Notes under the pieces: generated by a model | Databases searched by the model: none | The model's input: only the letters and a program-made list of their open reading frames with translations | Told to the model about the DNA's origin: nothing | Source of the DNA: Sphingobacterium sp. | GTDB taxonomy: Bacteria; Bacteroidota; Bacteroidia; Sphingobacteriales; Sphingobacteriaceae | Assembly: GCA_031286695.1 (NCBI GenBank) | Contig: JAITTY010000005.1 | Span: 1,054,001-1,118,000, forward strand | DNA: 64,000 nt | Direction: 5' to 3' | Made by a program: the position numbers and the translations under genes | Shown here: positions 27,109-36,372 of the stretch, piece after piece | Layout: each line of letters opens with the position of its first letter | How positions within the stretch are numbered: the stretch's first letter is position 1

Positions 27109-29490
27109 ATGATAATTTCAGCTTATATGATCTTAAAAAACAAATTTTTGCACGTTGCTCTTACAAGTTTATTTAGTCTGGCGCTAGCTGCTCAAACGCC
27201 CCCTCAATTAACTTATTTCGATTTACGCGAAGTAAGGCTGTTGCCGGGGATCTTCAAGCATGCTGAAGATCTAGACCTCCATTATTTATTAGAAATGGAT
27301 CCCGATCGACTGTTGGCTCCATTTTTACGCGAAGCCAATTTACCAATCAAAAAAGAATCCTATACCAATTGGGAAAATACAGGGTTAGATGGGCATATTG
27401 GAGGTCATTATCTTTCCGCTCTAGCTCATATGTACGCTTCGACAGGAGACCTTCGTATCAAGGAACGTCTAGATTATATGCTTGCAAACTTGAAGCACTG
27501 TCAGGAAGCAAATGGAAATGGATACATTGGTGGTGTACCTGGCGGTAAACTTATTTGGACAGAAGTCCAACAGGGGAATATCAATGCTGGAAGTTTCAAC
27601 CTGAATGGAAAATGGGTGCCTCTGTACAATATACACAAAACCTATGCTGGCCTGCGAGATGCATACTTACTGACTGGCAGTGAATCTGCCAAAGACATGC
27701 TTATTAAGATGACCGATTGGGCGCTTGTTTTAGTTAGTCAGCTTTCAGAAGCACAGATACAGGATATGTTACGAAGTGAGCATGGTGGACTAAACGAGAT
27801 CTTTGCCGATGTCGCCGCAATTACCCAAAATCGAGCCTATCTCGAACTTGCCCGTAAATTCAGTCATCAATCCATACTTGAACCTTTACTACAGCATAAA
27901 GATCATTTAACAGGATTACATGCGAATACACAGATTCCAAAGGTTCTTGGTTTTAAAAGAATAGCTGATATTTCCCATAACGAAAGATGGGCTGAGGCTG
28001 TTCGGTACTTTTGGGATAATGTTGTTGAACAACGTTCCATCTCTATTGGTGGAAATAGCGTGAGTGAGCATTTTAACCCAACAGATGATTTTTCAAAGAT
28101 GCTGCATAGCATCGAGGGACCCGAAACCTGCAATACATACAATATGTTGCGCCTCACAAAGATGCTATACCAAACTGATCCGCAGGGAAAATACCTTGAT
28201 TTTTATGAACGTGCTCTTTACAACCATATCTTATCAACACAACATCCCGAACATGGTGGATTAGTGTATTTCACACAAATCCGTCCAGGCCATTATCGCG
28301 TTTATTCACAAGCGCAAACAAGTATGTGGTGCTGTGTTGGATCGGGTATGGAAAATCACGCCAAATATGGCGAAATGATCTATGCGCATCGTGACAATGA
28401 CCTATATGTCAATCTCTACATTCCTTCACAGCTAAATTGGAAAGAAAAGGGTATCGAAGTCATTCAAGAAACGGACTTTCCGATGAAAGCCAAGACAAGC
28501 ATTCGAATCAACCTCAAACAGCCGGTTTCCTTTAGCTTGTTTATTCGTAAACCCAATTGGCTGACCGCAGCTCCGCAGGTGCTGATAAACGGAAAACGCA
28601 ACAACAATTTTCTATTGACGGATGATCATATCCAGATCAAACGGACCTGGCAAAAAGGTGATATTGTCAGCCTGGAATTGCCCATGGGGGTACATACAGA
28701 ACAGTTACCTGATAAAAGCAACTATTATAGCATTTTATATGGACCTATTGTTTTGGGAGCGCGCACGGGACAGGAAGATCTCCGGGGACTTCAGGCAGAT
28801 GATAGCAGAATGGGGCACATTGCATCTGGCAGACAGATCCCCTTACGTGATCTCCCAATCCTTGCCGCTGAACCGAACTATATTCCGGCACTTGTAAAAC
28901 CAATAGCGTCAAAGCCCTTACACTTTACACTCTCAAATCTCTATTTGGAAAAAAAAGGTATTCAAATGGAATTAGAACCCTTTTTTGGCATTCATGATTC
29001 CCGTTATATAATCTATTGGCCTCAAGCAACAGAAAAGGAATTACAAGCATTACAGGAGAAAATGAGCCGCGATGAAGTAGAAAGTTTGGCCTTGACAGCC
29101 AAAACGATCGATAAAGTTGTCGCCGGGGAACAGCAGCCGGAGTCAGATCACTTTTTCAAGGAGCACAACAGCAATGCAGGGGCATCCGAAGATACACGCT
29201 GGCGCGAGACAAAAGACTGGTTTAGCTATAGCATGAAAACAACTTCAGAGACCAAATTACTATCGATCAAATTTATAGCTGACAATTCCCCAAGAGCAAC
29301 TGAGCTTATTGTCGATGGCAAGGTCATGGCCACATTAGAAGACAAAGCACCTAACTCATCCATAAAAACAATACGCATTAAACTTCCTGAAGACCGTGCC
29401 GATAAAAATAAAATAGAACTGAAAATTAAAGCTGGGGCAGGATCTAAAAGCCACAAGATTTTAGAAGCTCGAACCCTACTTTCTGACTAA
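27109..29490 (+). CDS. glycoside hydrolase family 127 (beta-L-arabinofuranosidase-like)
   Basis: 793 residues with a signal peptide (start at 27109 or at the ATG at 27127; cleavage after ...LALAAQ). The family's zinc-thiolate catalytic set is present: Glu339 and Cys341 in GPETCNTYN, and Cys408-Cys409 in MWCCVGSGMENH, where the second motif holds the nucleophilic cysteine (E338/C340/C417/C418 in the characterised enzyme HypBA1). The alpha/alpha-barrel is followed by beta-sandwich domains. Expected activity is release of L-arabinofuranose from plant glycans, in the periplasm. It converges on a GH97 gene but there is no SusC/SusD pair nearby. Confidence 0.9.
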   Translation: MIISAYMILKNKFLHVALTSLFSLALAAQTPPQLTYFDLREVRLLPGIFKHAEDLDLHYLLEMDPDRLLAPFLREANLPIKKESYTNWENTGLDGHIGGHYLSALAHMYASTGDLRIKERLDYMLANLKHCQEANGNGYIGGVPGGKLIWTEVQQGNINAGSFNLNGKWVPLYNIHKTYAGLRDAYLLTGSESAKDMLIKMTDWALVLVSQLSEAQIQDMLRSEHGGLNEIFADVAAITQNRAYLELARKFSHQSILEPLLQHKDHLTGLHANTQIPKVLGFKRIADISHNERWAEAVRYFWDNVVEQRSISIGGNSVSEHFNPTDDFSKMLHSIEGPETCNTYNMLRLTKMLYQTDPQGKYLDFYERALYNHILSTQHPEHGGLVYFTQIRPGHYRVYSQAQTSMWCCVGSGMENHAKYGEMIYAHRDNDLYVNLYIPSQLNWKEKGIEVIQETDFPMKAKTSIRINLKQPVSFSLFIRKPNWLTAAPQVLINGKRNNNFLLTDDHIQIKRTWQKGDIVSLELPMGVHTEQLPDKSNYYSILYGPIVLGARTGQEDLRGLQADDSRMGHIASGRQIPLRDLPILAAEPNYIPALVKPIASKPLHFTLSNLYLEKKGIQMELEPFFGIHDSRYIIYWPQATEKELQALQEKMSRDEVESLALTAKTIDKVVAGEQQPESDHFFKEHNSNAGASEDTRWRETKDWFSYSMKTTSETKLLSIKFIADNSPRATELIVDGKVMATLEDKAPNSSIKTIRIKLPEDRADKNKIELKIKAGAGSKSHKILEARTLLSD

Positions 29491-29553
29491 TGGTGCTACT
29501 GAAATAACCGCCATTAGTCAGAAGTGATCTGGTGTGCTGTTTGTTGCTGCCTT

Positions 29554-29600
29554 ATTAAAACAACAGCATCGCCAGGTTACAGTGTCAACTCAACTGTTTT
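29554..29600 (-). repeat. decayed duplicate of the GH97 3' end
   Basis: 29554-29600 closely matches 29647-29693, the last codons of the GH97 gene. Read on the minus strand it gives KTVELTL-stop-PGDAVVLI against KTVRLTLQPDGAVVLIGK in the intact gene. It is therefore a scar: either a partial tandem duplication or the end of a former second GH97 gene. Confidence 0.7.
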
Positions 29601-29636
29601 AGTCATTAACCGGAAGTAATCAACCCTGCTATCTGT

Positions 29637-31622
29637 TTACTTCCCGATTAAAACAACAGCACCGTCGGGCTGCAATGTCAACCTAACTGTTTTCGCCTTC
29701 GAAAGACGGATTTGTTTCTGTTGGGATTGCCGTGTTTTTGTATCGTCGATTAACTGTACCAAATCCGCAGACAGCATGGGTAAATTCACGGAAACAGTCT
29801 TTTCTTTTCCTTCTGCATTAATACCAGCAACATACCAGGTATCGCCTTTTCTTCTGGCAAGAATGACATATTTACCCGGATACCCCTCAATAAAAGTAGT
29901 CTCATCCCAGGTTGTAGGCACCTGTTTCATAAAATCGATCACATGGGCTGGCATATCCTCCAAATTGTTTGGCGTTAGACCGAAATTTTGCACTGGAGTC
30001 TGAAATAAAATCGCCGTCGCCAATTGAAATGTTTCCGTCGTTTTACGAATGGTCCCCCCATTATTTTCGCGATTGTGCCGTTTATTCAGTAACACAGGAC
30101 CAAAATCCATTGCGGCTACAGCATTTCGGATAAATGGATGCAACGTAGCATTAAAAGCTTCGGTATCATTCGCGTGCTGCGTAAAAATTAAATTCTCAGA
30201 CGCTAATACAGCCTCACTGCCAACGAAATTTGGATACATACGCTCCCATCCCCTCGGTAAGGTACATCCATGAAATATAACAGTCAATCCATAGTCATTT
30301 GCATCCGAAAGAACATCTTCATAGAGCTTCAGTGTCTCCTGTTTGTCGCCTCCAAAAAAATCCACTTTAATTCCTTTTATTCCCACCTGCTGCATCCACT
30401 GCATTTCCTTTTTACGAGCGATCGAGGTATTCATTTTATTTTTTGGAGTTTGTGGCGCATCATTCCAAAATCCATTTGAATTGTACCACAGACAGACACC
30501 TACACTCCGTTTTTTTCCATAAGCGACCAACTGTTCGATTTTCTCATGGCCGATCTTCGTATCCCACCAATTGTCAATCAATACAAATTCATAACCCATT
30601 GAAGCCGAGAGGTCAATAAACTTCTTTTGGTCTTCAAAATTAATACTACCATCCTGCCATTCCAGCCAGCTCCATGTCGCCCGTCCGAATTCGTATTTCT
30701 TCGACGCCGGATACTGCGGTTCAACAACATCAAAAGGAATTGTCGTCTCCAAAATGGGTTTTAGATTACCCCCGACAGTCAGTGTACGCCAAGGTGTATA
30801 ACCGGGCAAAGAAATTGTGGGAGCTGAACTTCCAATGCCATTGTTCTCTCCTTCTTCTGGAAAAGCGATCTTGTAAAGCCCATCCTTCGTGCCTTCGCCT
30901 AACTTGGATGCGCAATATGCACTTGATACACCCGTTTCCGAAACAAGTACCCATCCACGATCCCCAACATGAAAGAGCGCAGGAAAAGTATATCCAACAC
31001 CATACTTCGAAGGTACGCCTAACGCCTGATCAGCCTGATACTCCTCTTCATAACTTGGCTTTGTTTTCATCCAGCCTATCATTGGGGAAGCTTGAGGCGT
31101 TAAAAACGTCGTTGTTACTGATGGGAATTTAAAACCACTTTCCTCTTTTACCAACGCAAAGTTAGCCGACTCACCCACCTGTGGTACATAATATCGGAAG
31201 GCAATATTGTTGTTGCTCACGCGAAAGACAATATCGAACTGCTGCTTGGAAGCATTCTCCAGACGACAACGCAATTCATTTGCAGTATACTGAACCTCGC
31301 TGCGTTTGATCTTCAATTCGTGATAACTGCTCGAAATTTCTGCTCTTTTTTCTTCGATCAGACGTAAATCAGCAGTCAAATTTATCGACTTACTTTGAAG
31401 TCCAAGTGGTGAAGCTTCCAACATCAGCTTCCCTTCCAGCTCAACCTCGTAAAATAATTTTCCCTCTTTCAGCGCCAACTTAACGTTCAAATTGCCATCG
31501 GGACTCGCAACTGATAGCTGCTGCGCCAAAGCGACAGTGCTCAGGAAGGACACGATACATACCAGAACAAAACGTTGAACGGACAGACCTCTTAAATAGT
31601 GCGCGCAATTGTAATTTAACAT
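29637..31622 (-). CDS. glycoside hydrolase family 97 (alpha-glycosidase, SusB-like)
   Basis: 661 residues with a signal peptide (...STVALAQQ). The N-terminal beta-sandwich begins LSVASPDGNLNVKLAL, typical of GH97. A TIM barrel follows (ATWSWLEWQDGS, FVLIDNWWD, GVCLWYNSNGFW). GIKVDFFGGD places an Asp (421) where retaining GH97 enzymes carry the nucleophile, and NFVGSEA (Glu470) follows, so a retaining alpha-galactosidase-type member is likelier than the inverting SusB type (inference). The C-terminal sandwich ends QPDGAVVLIGK. Probably periplasmic. Confidence 0.9.
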   Translation of the reverse strand: MLNYNCAHYLRGLSVQRFVLVCIVSFLSTVALAQQLSVASPDGNLNVKLALKEGKLFYEVELEGKLMLEASPLGLQSKSINLTADLRLIEEKRAEISSSYHELKIKRSEVQYTANELRCRLENASKQQFDIVFRVSNNNIAFRYYVPQVGESANFALVKEESGFKFPSVTTTFLTPQASPMIGWMKTKPSYEEEYQADQALGVPSKYGVGYTFPALFHVGDRGWVLVSETGVSSAYCASKLGEGTKDGLYKIAFPEEGENNGIGSSAPTISLPGYTPWRTLTVGGNLKPILETTIPFDVVEPQYPASKKYEFGRATWSWLEWQDGSINFEDQKKFIDLSASMGYEFVLIDNWWDTKIGHEKIEQLVAYGKKRSVGVCLWYNSNGFWNDAPQTPKNKMNTSIARKKEMQWMQQVGIKGIKVDFFGGDKQETLKLYEDVLSDANDYGLTVIFHGCTLPRGWERMYPNFVGSEAVLASENLIFTQHANDTEAFNATLHPFIRNAVAAMDFGPVLLNKRHNRENNGGTIRKTTETFQLATAILFQTPVQNFGLTPNNLEDMPAHVIDFMKQVPTTWDETTFIEGYPGKYVILARRKGDTWYVAGINAEGKEKTVSVNLPMLSADLVQLIDDTKTRQSQQKQIRLSKAKTVRLTLQPDGAVVLIGK

Positions 31623-31655
31623 AGATTATTTCAAATAGTAGGTTAGTTATTTTGT

Positions 31656-31687
31656 TAAAGATAAGCTTTTAATTTATAAATGTACAA
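31656..31687 (-). promoter_or_regulatory. putative Bacteroidota promoter of the GH97 gene
   Basis: On the minus strand TTG (31687-31685) is followed, after exactly 21 nt, by TATCTTTA (31663-31656), close to the TTG-N19-21-TAnnTTTG pattern. It lies 34 nt upstream of the start codon. Confidence 0.5.
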
Positions 31688-31880
31688 CAAACACTTATCA
31701 TATATAGGGTGTCTTTTCCAGGTGTTTTCCGCTACCTTCGATCAAAAATACATGGCGACTTAGTAAGAGATTGGGTTATCAGTCGTTTCTTGTCCTATGG
31801 AAAGATATAAAAAACAAAAATGCCTTAAAATTGTAAAGAAATAGTGACATTTATTTTACGACTCTAAAAGATATTAAACT

Positions 31881-32552
31881 ATGAATCTAATTATGAACAT
31901 GATAGCAATTGCAAGTATAGCAACTGCTTCGCTGACCACACCATCAGCTAAATCACCCTTATTGCTAGCGCACAACAATGCTCTCCTATTCAAAAATCAA
32001 GTTTCAAAGAACATGCAGGTTGGAACCGACTCGCTGCTGCAATACTTTAATGAAACAACTGCGGAGCTGGAAAAACAAGTTGCCGGCCTAAGCGAAGCGC
32101 AGCTCCAATTTAAACCGGCACCTGACAAATGGTCGATCAGCCAATGTATGGAGCATATTATACGTTCGGAACGGATGATATTTGATATGGCTAAAAAGGG
32201 GCTGGATCAAGATCCACAACCTGAAAGAAGGAAGGAGATCAAGTTGACAGATGACAATCTCAAGAATGCCCTTACAGACCGGAGCCACAAATATCAGGCA
32301 CCAAAAGAGCTCCAGCCAGAAGGAATTTATAAAGATGTGAAAACTGCACTCGCTGATTTCACCGCTGCACGTCAGCCAGTACTCGACTATATCAAAAAAG
32401 CAGATGCTGAAGATCTCAGAAATCATGTCAGCGACTCTCCTACCGGTCCCATTGACGGTTATCAGGCTCTGATGTTTATTGCCGCGCATTGCGCGCGCCA
32501 TACCAAACAAATCGCCGAAATAAAAGCCGATCCTAATTTTCCAAAACAGTAG
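31881..32552 (+). CDS. DinB-like (DinB_2) protein with signal peptide
   Basis: 223 residues. An N-terminal hydrophobic segment (about 1-25) looks like a signal peptide. The rest is a four-helix bundle of the DinB/YfiT type: DKWSISQCMEHIIRSERMIF carries the first metal-binding His and AAHCARHTKQI the other two, so a His3 metal site is present. Such proteins act as metal-dependent transferases or hydrolases, often on thiols; none can be assigned here. It is followed after 4 nt by an SRPBCC-domain gene. Confidence 0.8.
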   Translation: MNLIMNMIAIASIATASLTTPSAKSPLLLAHNNALLFKNQVSKNMQVGTDSLLQYFNETTAELEKQVAGLSEAQLQFKPAPDKWSISQCMEHIIRSERMIFDMAKKGLDQDPQPERRKEIKLTDDNLKNALTDRSHKYQAPKELQPEGIYKDVKTALADFTAARQPVLDYIKKADAEDLRNHVSDSPTGPIDGYQALMFIAAHCARHTKQIAEIKADPNFPKQ

Positions 32553-32556
32553 AAAG

Positions 32557-33009
32557 ATGAAGAAATTGACTTATCAAATTAAGATTGATGCTCCTGTGTC
32601 GCGGGTTTTTAAAACAATGCTCGATAAAGAAACGTACAAACAATGGACCAGCGCCTTCAATCCGAGCTCGGATTTTGAAGGTGTTTGGGAAAAGGGACAA
32701 AAAATTCATTTTACGGGCGACAATGAAAATGGTGAAAAAGGAGGAATGGTTGCTGAAATTGCTGAATATATTCCAAATTCATACGTTTCCATTCGGCACC
32801 TTGGTATCTTGGACAAAGGTAAAGAAGTACTCTCCGGACCAACTGTTGAGGACTGGGCAGGAGCATTGGAAAACTATTCTTTTACGGATATCGAAGGACA
32901 AACCTTGTTAGAAATAGATGTTGATACAAACGATGAATACATCGATTACTTTAATGAGGCTTGGCCAAATGCTTTAAAACAGCTAAAGAATATTAGTGAA
33001 AAGAAATAA
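32557..33009 (+). CDS. SRPBCC (START/AHSA1-like) domain protein
   Basis: 150 residues, cytoplasmic. It opens with TYQIKIDAPVSRVFKTMLDKETYKQW and has the strands expected of the AHSA1-like SRPBCC fold (SSDFEGVWEKGQKIHF, ENYSFTDIEGQTLLEIDVD) and a long C-terminal helix. The fold binds hydrophobic ligands in a deep cavity; function unknown. It is coupled to the DinB-like gene and closed by a terminator shared with the convergent lipoprotein gene. Confidence 0.8.
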   Translation: MKKLTYQIKIDAPVSRVFKTMLDKETYKQWTSAFNPSSDFEGVWEKGQKIHFTGDNENGEKGGMVAEIAEYIPNSYVSIRHLGILDKGKEVLSGPTVEDWAGALENYSFTDIEGQTLLEIDVDTNDEYIDYFNEAWPNALKQLKNISEKK

Positions 33010-33083
33010 GTGGAATCCCCCTGCGCATTGAATAGCCTTGCGATATCAGTACACAAGTCAGAAGTTTGTTGACAACAAAAAAA

Positions 33084-33112
33084 CGGCATCTACATCTAGA
33101 TGCCGGTTTTAT
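33084..33112. terminator. terminator between the SRPBCC gene and the CDC-like gene
   Basis: CGGCATCTA (33084-33092) pairs perfectly with TAGATGCCG (33097-33105), a 4-nt loop, with an A run before and T run after, so it can act for both converging genes. Confidence 0.8.
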
Positions 33113-33137
33113 CTTGCCGATGTCGTTTTTCGCTCGT

Positions 33138-34163
33138 TTACTTTTGTTTTTTGACCCGAATGTCAAATATATTGTAATACCGCAGCGTGCTATAGTCCTT
33201 CAGGCTCATAAAGTCATAGGTAAGTGGATAATTAAAGATATTTTCTGTCTGACTCACATAAAGGAGCATATCGCGGAGCGCTGTTCCAATAGCCTTGGCT
33301 CCTTTTGGATACTCCATAAAACTGTTCTTGCCGCCGCCACGATAATAGATCAACAGATTGCTGCAATCGAGGACCTTGGTATCTGCATCATCCAGTATTT
33401 TGTTTTCCAGTATTTTGTCTATTGCCGTATTTAAGCTTGCCCGTGTTGAATCAGTTTCGCCCATCAGAATCATATGGGTACCATAAGTCACTGAAGCAAG
33501 CACATAAGGAGAGTAACCAGCTTGGGTTAATGCTGCTACGTCCGATTCCGGATAAGCATCAAAATACTCTGTGTGGTCAATATAAATTGTAAGCTTATTG
33601 ACTTTACCTATACGAAGCGTGCTGTTTTGCTTAGTGATCGTCGTTGAGTCGGCATGTTTTACGAGGGATAATGCCTTTTTTACATCTTTCGAATTACCGA
33701 GAAATCCCTGTATTTCGGCATAATCTCCAAAAGTACTGGAGGAGAAATTCACGCTGCTTGCCTGTTTCGATTTTTCAAACTTATTTGCATAAGCAAGACC
33801 ATTTTTATAGCTGGGCTCAAAGAATCCCATATCTACAGAGAAGTCATTGTCTGACAAGAAATGGAATTTCACTTTTTTTGCTTTTGCTTCCAGGCTTTCT
33901 AGTCGTGGCCCTTCAAGGGTGTCTTTGAGGCTCCAAAGTCCCCCCAGAAAAACCTTTTCATCAATATTATCATCGGCGAAAAGCTCACTCATCTGAAATT
34001 GTATTTTCCGAATTTCGTATTTATCCGTGGGAACCGAAGGCTCATTTTTGGTAGTATCAGTGGGTACCACCTCTGGGGGCTCTACGTTTGGCTCGATTGG
34101 ATCTTTCGTACAGCTTAGCCATACCAGTGAGCTAAGAAGAAGTAAAAAATTTCTAGTGTGCAT
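33138..34163 (-). CDS. putative lipoprotein with a cholesterol-dependent-cytolysin-like core
   Basis: About 341 residues from the ATG at 34163; an upstream start at 34211 would add 16 residues before the signal. A lipoprotein signal (NFLLLLSSLVWLSC) leads into a Pro/Glu/Thr linker (about 23-45). The remainder follows the order of the CDC (thiol-activated cytolysin) core: a helical hairpin region, KLTIYIDHTEYFD, DVAALTQAGYSPYVLASVTYG aligning by eye with the CDC 'ISSVAYGR' segment, then a charged region and YPLTYDFMSLKDYSTLR like the end of CDC domain 3. It stops there: no domain 4, no undecapeptide. Function is unknown; the CDC relation is inferred by eye. Confidence 0.6.
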   Translation of the reverse strand: MHTRNFLLLLSSLVWLSCTKDPIEPNVEPPEVVPTDTTKNEPSVPTDKYEIRKIQFQMSELFADDNIDEKVFLGGLWSLKDTLEGPRLESLEAKAKKVKFHFLSDNDFSVDMGFFEPSYKNGLAYANKFEKSKQASSVNFSSSTFGDYAEIQGFLGNSKDVKKALSLVKHADSTTITKQNSTLRIGKVNKLTIYIDHTEYFDAYPESDVAALTQAGYSPYVLASVTYGTHMILMGETDSTRASLNTAIDKILENKILDDADTKVLDCSNLLIYYRGGGKNSFMEYPKGAKAIGTALRDMLLYVSQTENIFNYPLTYDFMSLKDYSTLRYYNIFDIRVKKQK

Positions 34164-34247
34164 ATTGAAGTTCTTCGGTTTCAATTCCATTATCATTAAA
34201 ACATGGATCATCTACCCTTTTTTATCTGATAAATTAAATATAATAAT

Positions 34248-34277
34248 CTAAGATAACGTTTTTTTACGTCAGTCCAA
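34248..34277 (-). promoter_or_regulatory. putative promoter of the CDC-like gene
   Basis: On the minus strand TTG (34277-34275), a 19-nt spacer and TATCTTAG (34255-34248), one mismatch from TAnnTTTG. The spacer contains the inverted repeat ACGTTTTTTTACGT (34256-34269), which could be an operator. Confidence 0.45.
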
Positions 34278-34495
34278 CATATAGGATCCCGTTATAGAAT
34301 ATTTTTACAATTGAAATCAAAACGCTTCAAACTTGTTAAATGAAAAATGAGGTAACAACTTACGCTATAAGACACGCAGTTGTTGAGCACAAATCATCAA
34401 AGCGTATCGCTTCTATCGCATTATGAACGAAAAATCTGGTTAAAAACTGAACTTTCTGAAAACAAAAAATACTTAATAGTCTAACCATTTGGGAC
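34278..34495. other. intergenic region, nothing recognised
   Basis: AT-rich stretch between the CDC-like gene promoter and the terminator of the small secreted-protein gene. No open frame of note, no repeat. Confidence 0.3.
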
Positions 34496-34523
34496 GAAAA
34501 AAAGCGGGGTGAAAACCCCGCTT
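34496..34523 (-). terminator. terminator of the small secreted-protein gene
   Basis: AAGCGGGGT/ACCCCGCTT (34502-34510 with 34515-34523), a 4-nt loop, followed on the minus strand by a run of seven T. Confidence 0.85.
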
Positions 34524-34597
34524 AAATTTAATCGTTTGTAACACCGCGAAAGCGCCGAAGCCTCTCAGCTGGTTGCGACCAACAGGGATCGACAGCA

Positions 34598-34912
34598 TTA
34601 AACACCCCAATATGCCCTACACGCTCTAAAGAAGGATCCACAACCACCACTCGTATAGGTGTCTGAAGTATGTGTACCGACCAGTTGTGCCGTATCATAA
34701 TCATAAAAACTCAGTACAAAAACACAATGCGTCAATTGCCCTTTGCTTTCTTTAATCTCTTCGGTGACTTTAACAAGAGTGTTCGTTTTAGGAAGGCGGT
34801 AAGTCGTCGTTTTAATATTGACATTTTCTTTCGGAGCCTTTTCAGTTGTCTTTGCAGAAGCGGCTGTAGATAGCAGTGCAACAGCTATCAAACTCAACAT
34901 TAATCTTTTCAT
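34598..34912 (-). CDS. small secreted protein of unknown function
   Basis: 104 residues with a clear signal peptide (MKRLMLSLIAVALLSTAASA). The mature part is basic and Thr-rich (KENVNIKTTTYRLPKTN) and carries three cysteines (in THCVFVL and GGCGSFFRACR). No family is recognised. A second reading frame stays open beyond its stop to 34528, right before the terminator, so the end may be frameshifted. Confidence 0.6.
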   Translation of the reverse strand: MKRLMLSLIAVALLSTAASAKTTEKAPKENVNIKTTTYRLPKTNTLVKVTEEIKESKGQLTHCVFVLSFYDYDTAQLVGTHTSDTYTSGGCGSFFRACRAYWGV

Positions 34913-35444
34913 TGTTTCTATTTTTTTTGTTAAACCATAACATGCTTTTGAAGCAGGTTTTTATTTTGTGGAAGTAAAAATAAAAACGTCTTTAACTAAT
35001 TTTACGATGATTTATTATTTATTGTAGTCCATTCATTATTCGTCGTTGTTAGTCTATTATTCGCAAAAAACATTTTATGCGAAATAACTTCTTTTACAAT
35101 TAAATCCCTCGGCTTTCAACCCCATTTCAATGAAAAACAAAGGACAAGGCCATACGCACTCGATGTACTTTATATTTTCCCAATGGCTTGCACATATTGA
35201 TCTGCATTTTTGAAAAGCGGATTATTTTCTGCTATTTTTACCTCTTTAAGAAAATCTGCATGATCAGCAATTCCATCATCATAAAAAACAGACGCGAACA
35301 AAAAAAACTATTAAAAGTCATTGCTTTTGACCATACAAAGGCGATCACCAAGCCACGCAAACACACTGTAGAACAATAAAGAAAGGAGAGAAACCCTCTT
35401 TAAATAAAATTCAACCATTATATAAATTCCTTGTTATCAAAAAG
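34913..35444. other. 532-nt AT-rich intergenic region
   Basis: This stretch separates the small secreted-protein gene from the membrane-protein gene at 35445. A 39-codon frame with ATG at about 35260 (MISNSIIIKNRREQKK...) is present but has no other support. No hairpin or repeat of note. Confidence 0.3.
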
Positions 35445-36023
35445 ATGAAAAAATACATCACATTTTTTGGGGCACTGATTATCACCTTTATAAATGTAGT
35501 TTTAGTAGCATCCTGGCTTATAGACGTACAATACAAAATTGATGAAACCGCTTTGAATCAAAAGTATCAATTACCGCTTAACCTAAAAATTGATTATTGG
35601 GGAACTGATATTTCATTGAACGATTATGGTGTTGTATTAGTAGATAATAGCGATTTTTTGGTTCTTCATAAAAATAAGAGAATCGCTACAGAACAAATTG
35701 TACTAGGCGAACTTGATAGTATTTGTTTTAATCATAATAAGGTATGGGTAGTTTCTCGACAAGACAAGTTAAGGACAACAGTTGAAGTAAAGGCGAACCA
35801 TCAAGTAATTATTAATGATAACGTTGAGAAGATTTCCAAGGATAATTGTATCAGCCTAAAAGATCCAGAATTGATCTCATGGTTAAAGCATAAAAATTCG
35901 ACATTTATTGATCTTTCATCCTTAACCATTATTTTGTTGATATCATTGTTTATAAACCTATATTTGATAAGATCGTTTCTACACAATCTGAAATCAAAAA
36001 GAGCTGATGGTTTCATTTGTTAG
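35445..36023 (+). CDS. hypothetical two-helix membrane protein
   Basis: 192 residues, AT-rich codon use. A membrane segment at about 4-26 (FGALIITFINVVLVASWLI) and another at about 155-175 (LTIILLISLFINLYLI) bracket an outside domain of some 125 residues with alternating strands (NDYGVVLVDNSDFLVLH, HNKVWVVSRQDK). No family recognised. It is followed at once by a frameshifted toxin-like relic and a tiny membrane protein, so it may belong to the same accessory module. Confidence 0.6.
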   Translation: MKKYITFFGALIITFINVVLVASWLIDVQYKIDETALNQKYQLPLNLKIDYWGTDISLNDYGVVLVDNSDFLVLHKNKRIATEQIVLGELDSICFNHNKVWVVSRQDKLRTTVEVKANHQVIINDNVEKISKDNCISLKDPELISWLKHKNSTFIDLSSLTIILLISLFINLYLIRSFLHNLKSKRADGFIC

Positions 36024-36372
36024 CATGCGCCCATGCCGCACCAACAGAGATATCTCAGCTTAGAGGTGCTTATTTTTTATTTGATGGGGTGAGTCGGCTA
36101 ACTAGGCTTCCAATAAATTTAATAGGAGCCTGGACAGAGAATGAATTTTTGAAAGACGCTCCACCTAATAGTACACTTGGTTACTAGGACTGGGTTTTAG
36201 CCCCGAAGCGTCACAAAAAATGCAACTATTAGACGTTTTTGGTTTGTCTAGAACTAATTTAATAAATTTGACCACTAAACCTCAAAATTGGAAGACAATA
36301 GGGCAATCTGGATTAAATATTATTCGTTCACATAAAAATGCTATTGAAGAATACTATAATAAATTATTATGA
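36008..36372 (+). pseudogene. frameshifted relic, toxin-domain-like
   Basis: Two open frames without start codons join end to end. Frame one (36008-36187, 59 residues: LRGAYFLFDGVSRLTRLPIN, then LIGAWTENEFLKDAPPNST) ends at a stop; frame two (36172-36372: WLLGLGFSPEASQKMQLLDV, then FGLSRTNLINLT and IIRSHKNAIEEYYNKLL) continues naturally with a one-base shift near 36175-36185. The family is not recognised. A C-terminal fragment with no start, overlapping a tiny membrane-protein gene, looks like a displaced polymorphic-toxin tip, but that is inference. A sequencing error could also give the shift. Confidence 0.5.

Noticed and set aside
35188..35379. 63-codon frame (or 39 codons from 35260)
   Set aside because: No domain, no start signal, odd composition in an AT-rich gap; kept only as a note in the intergenic entry.
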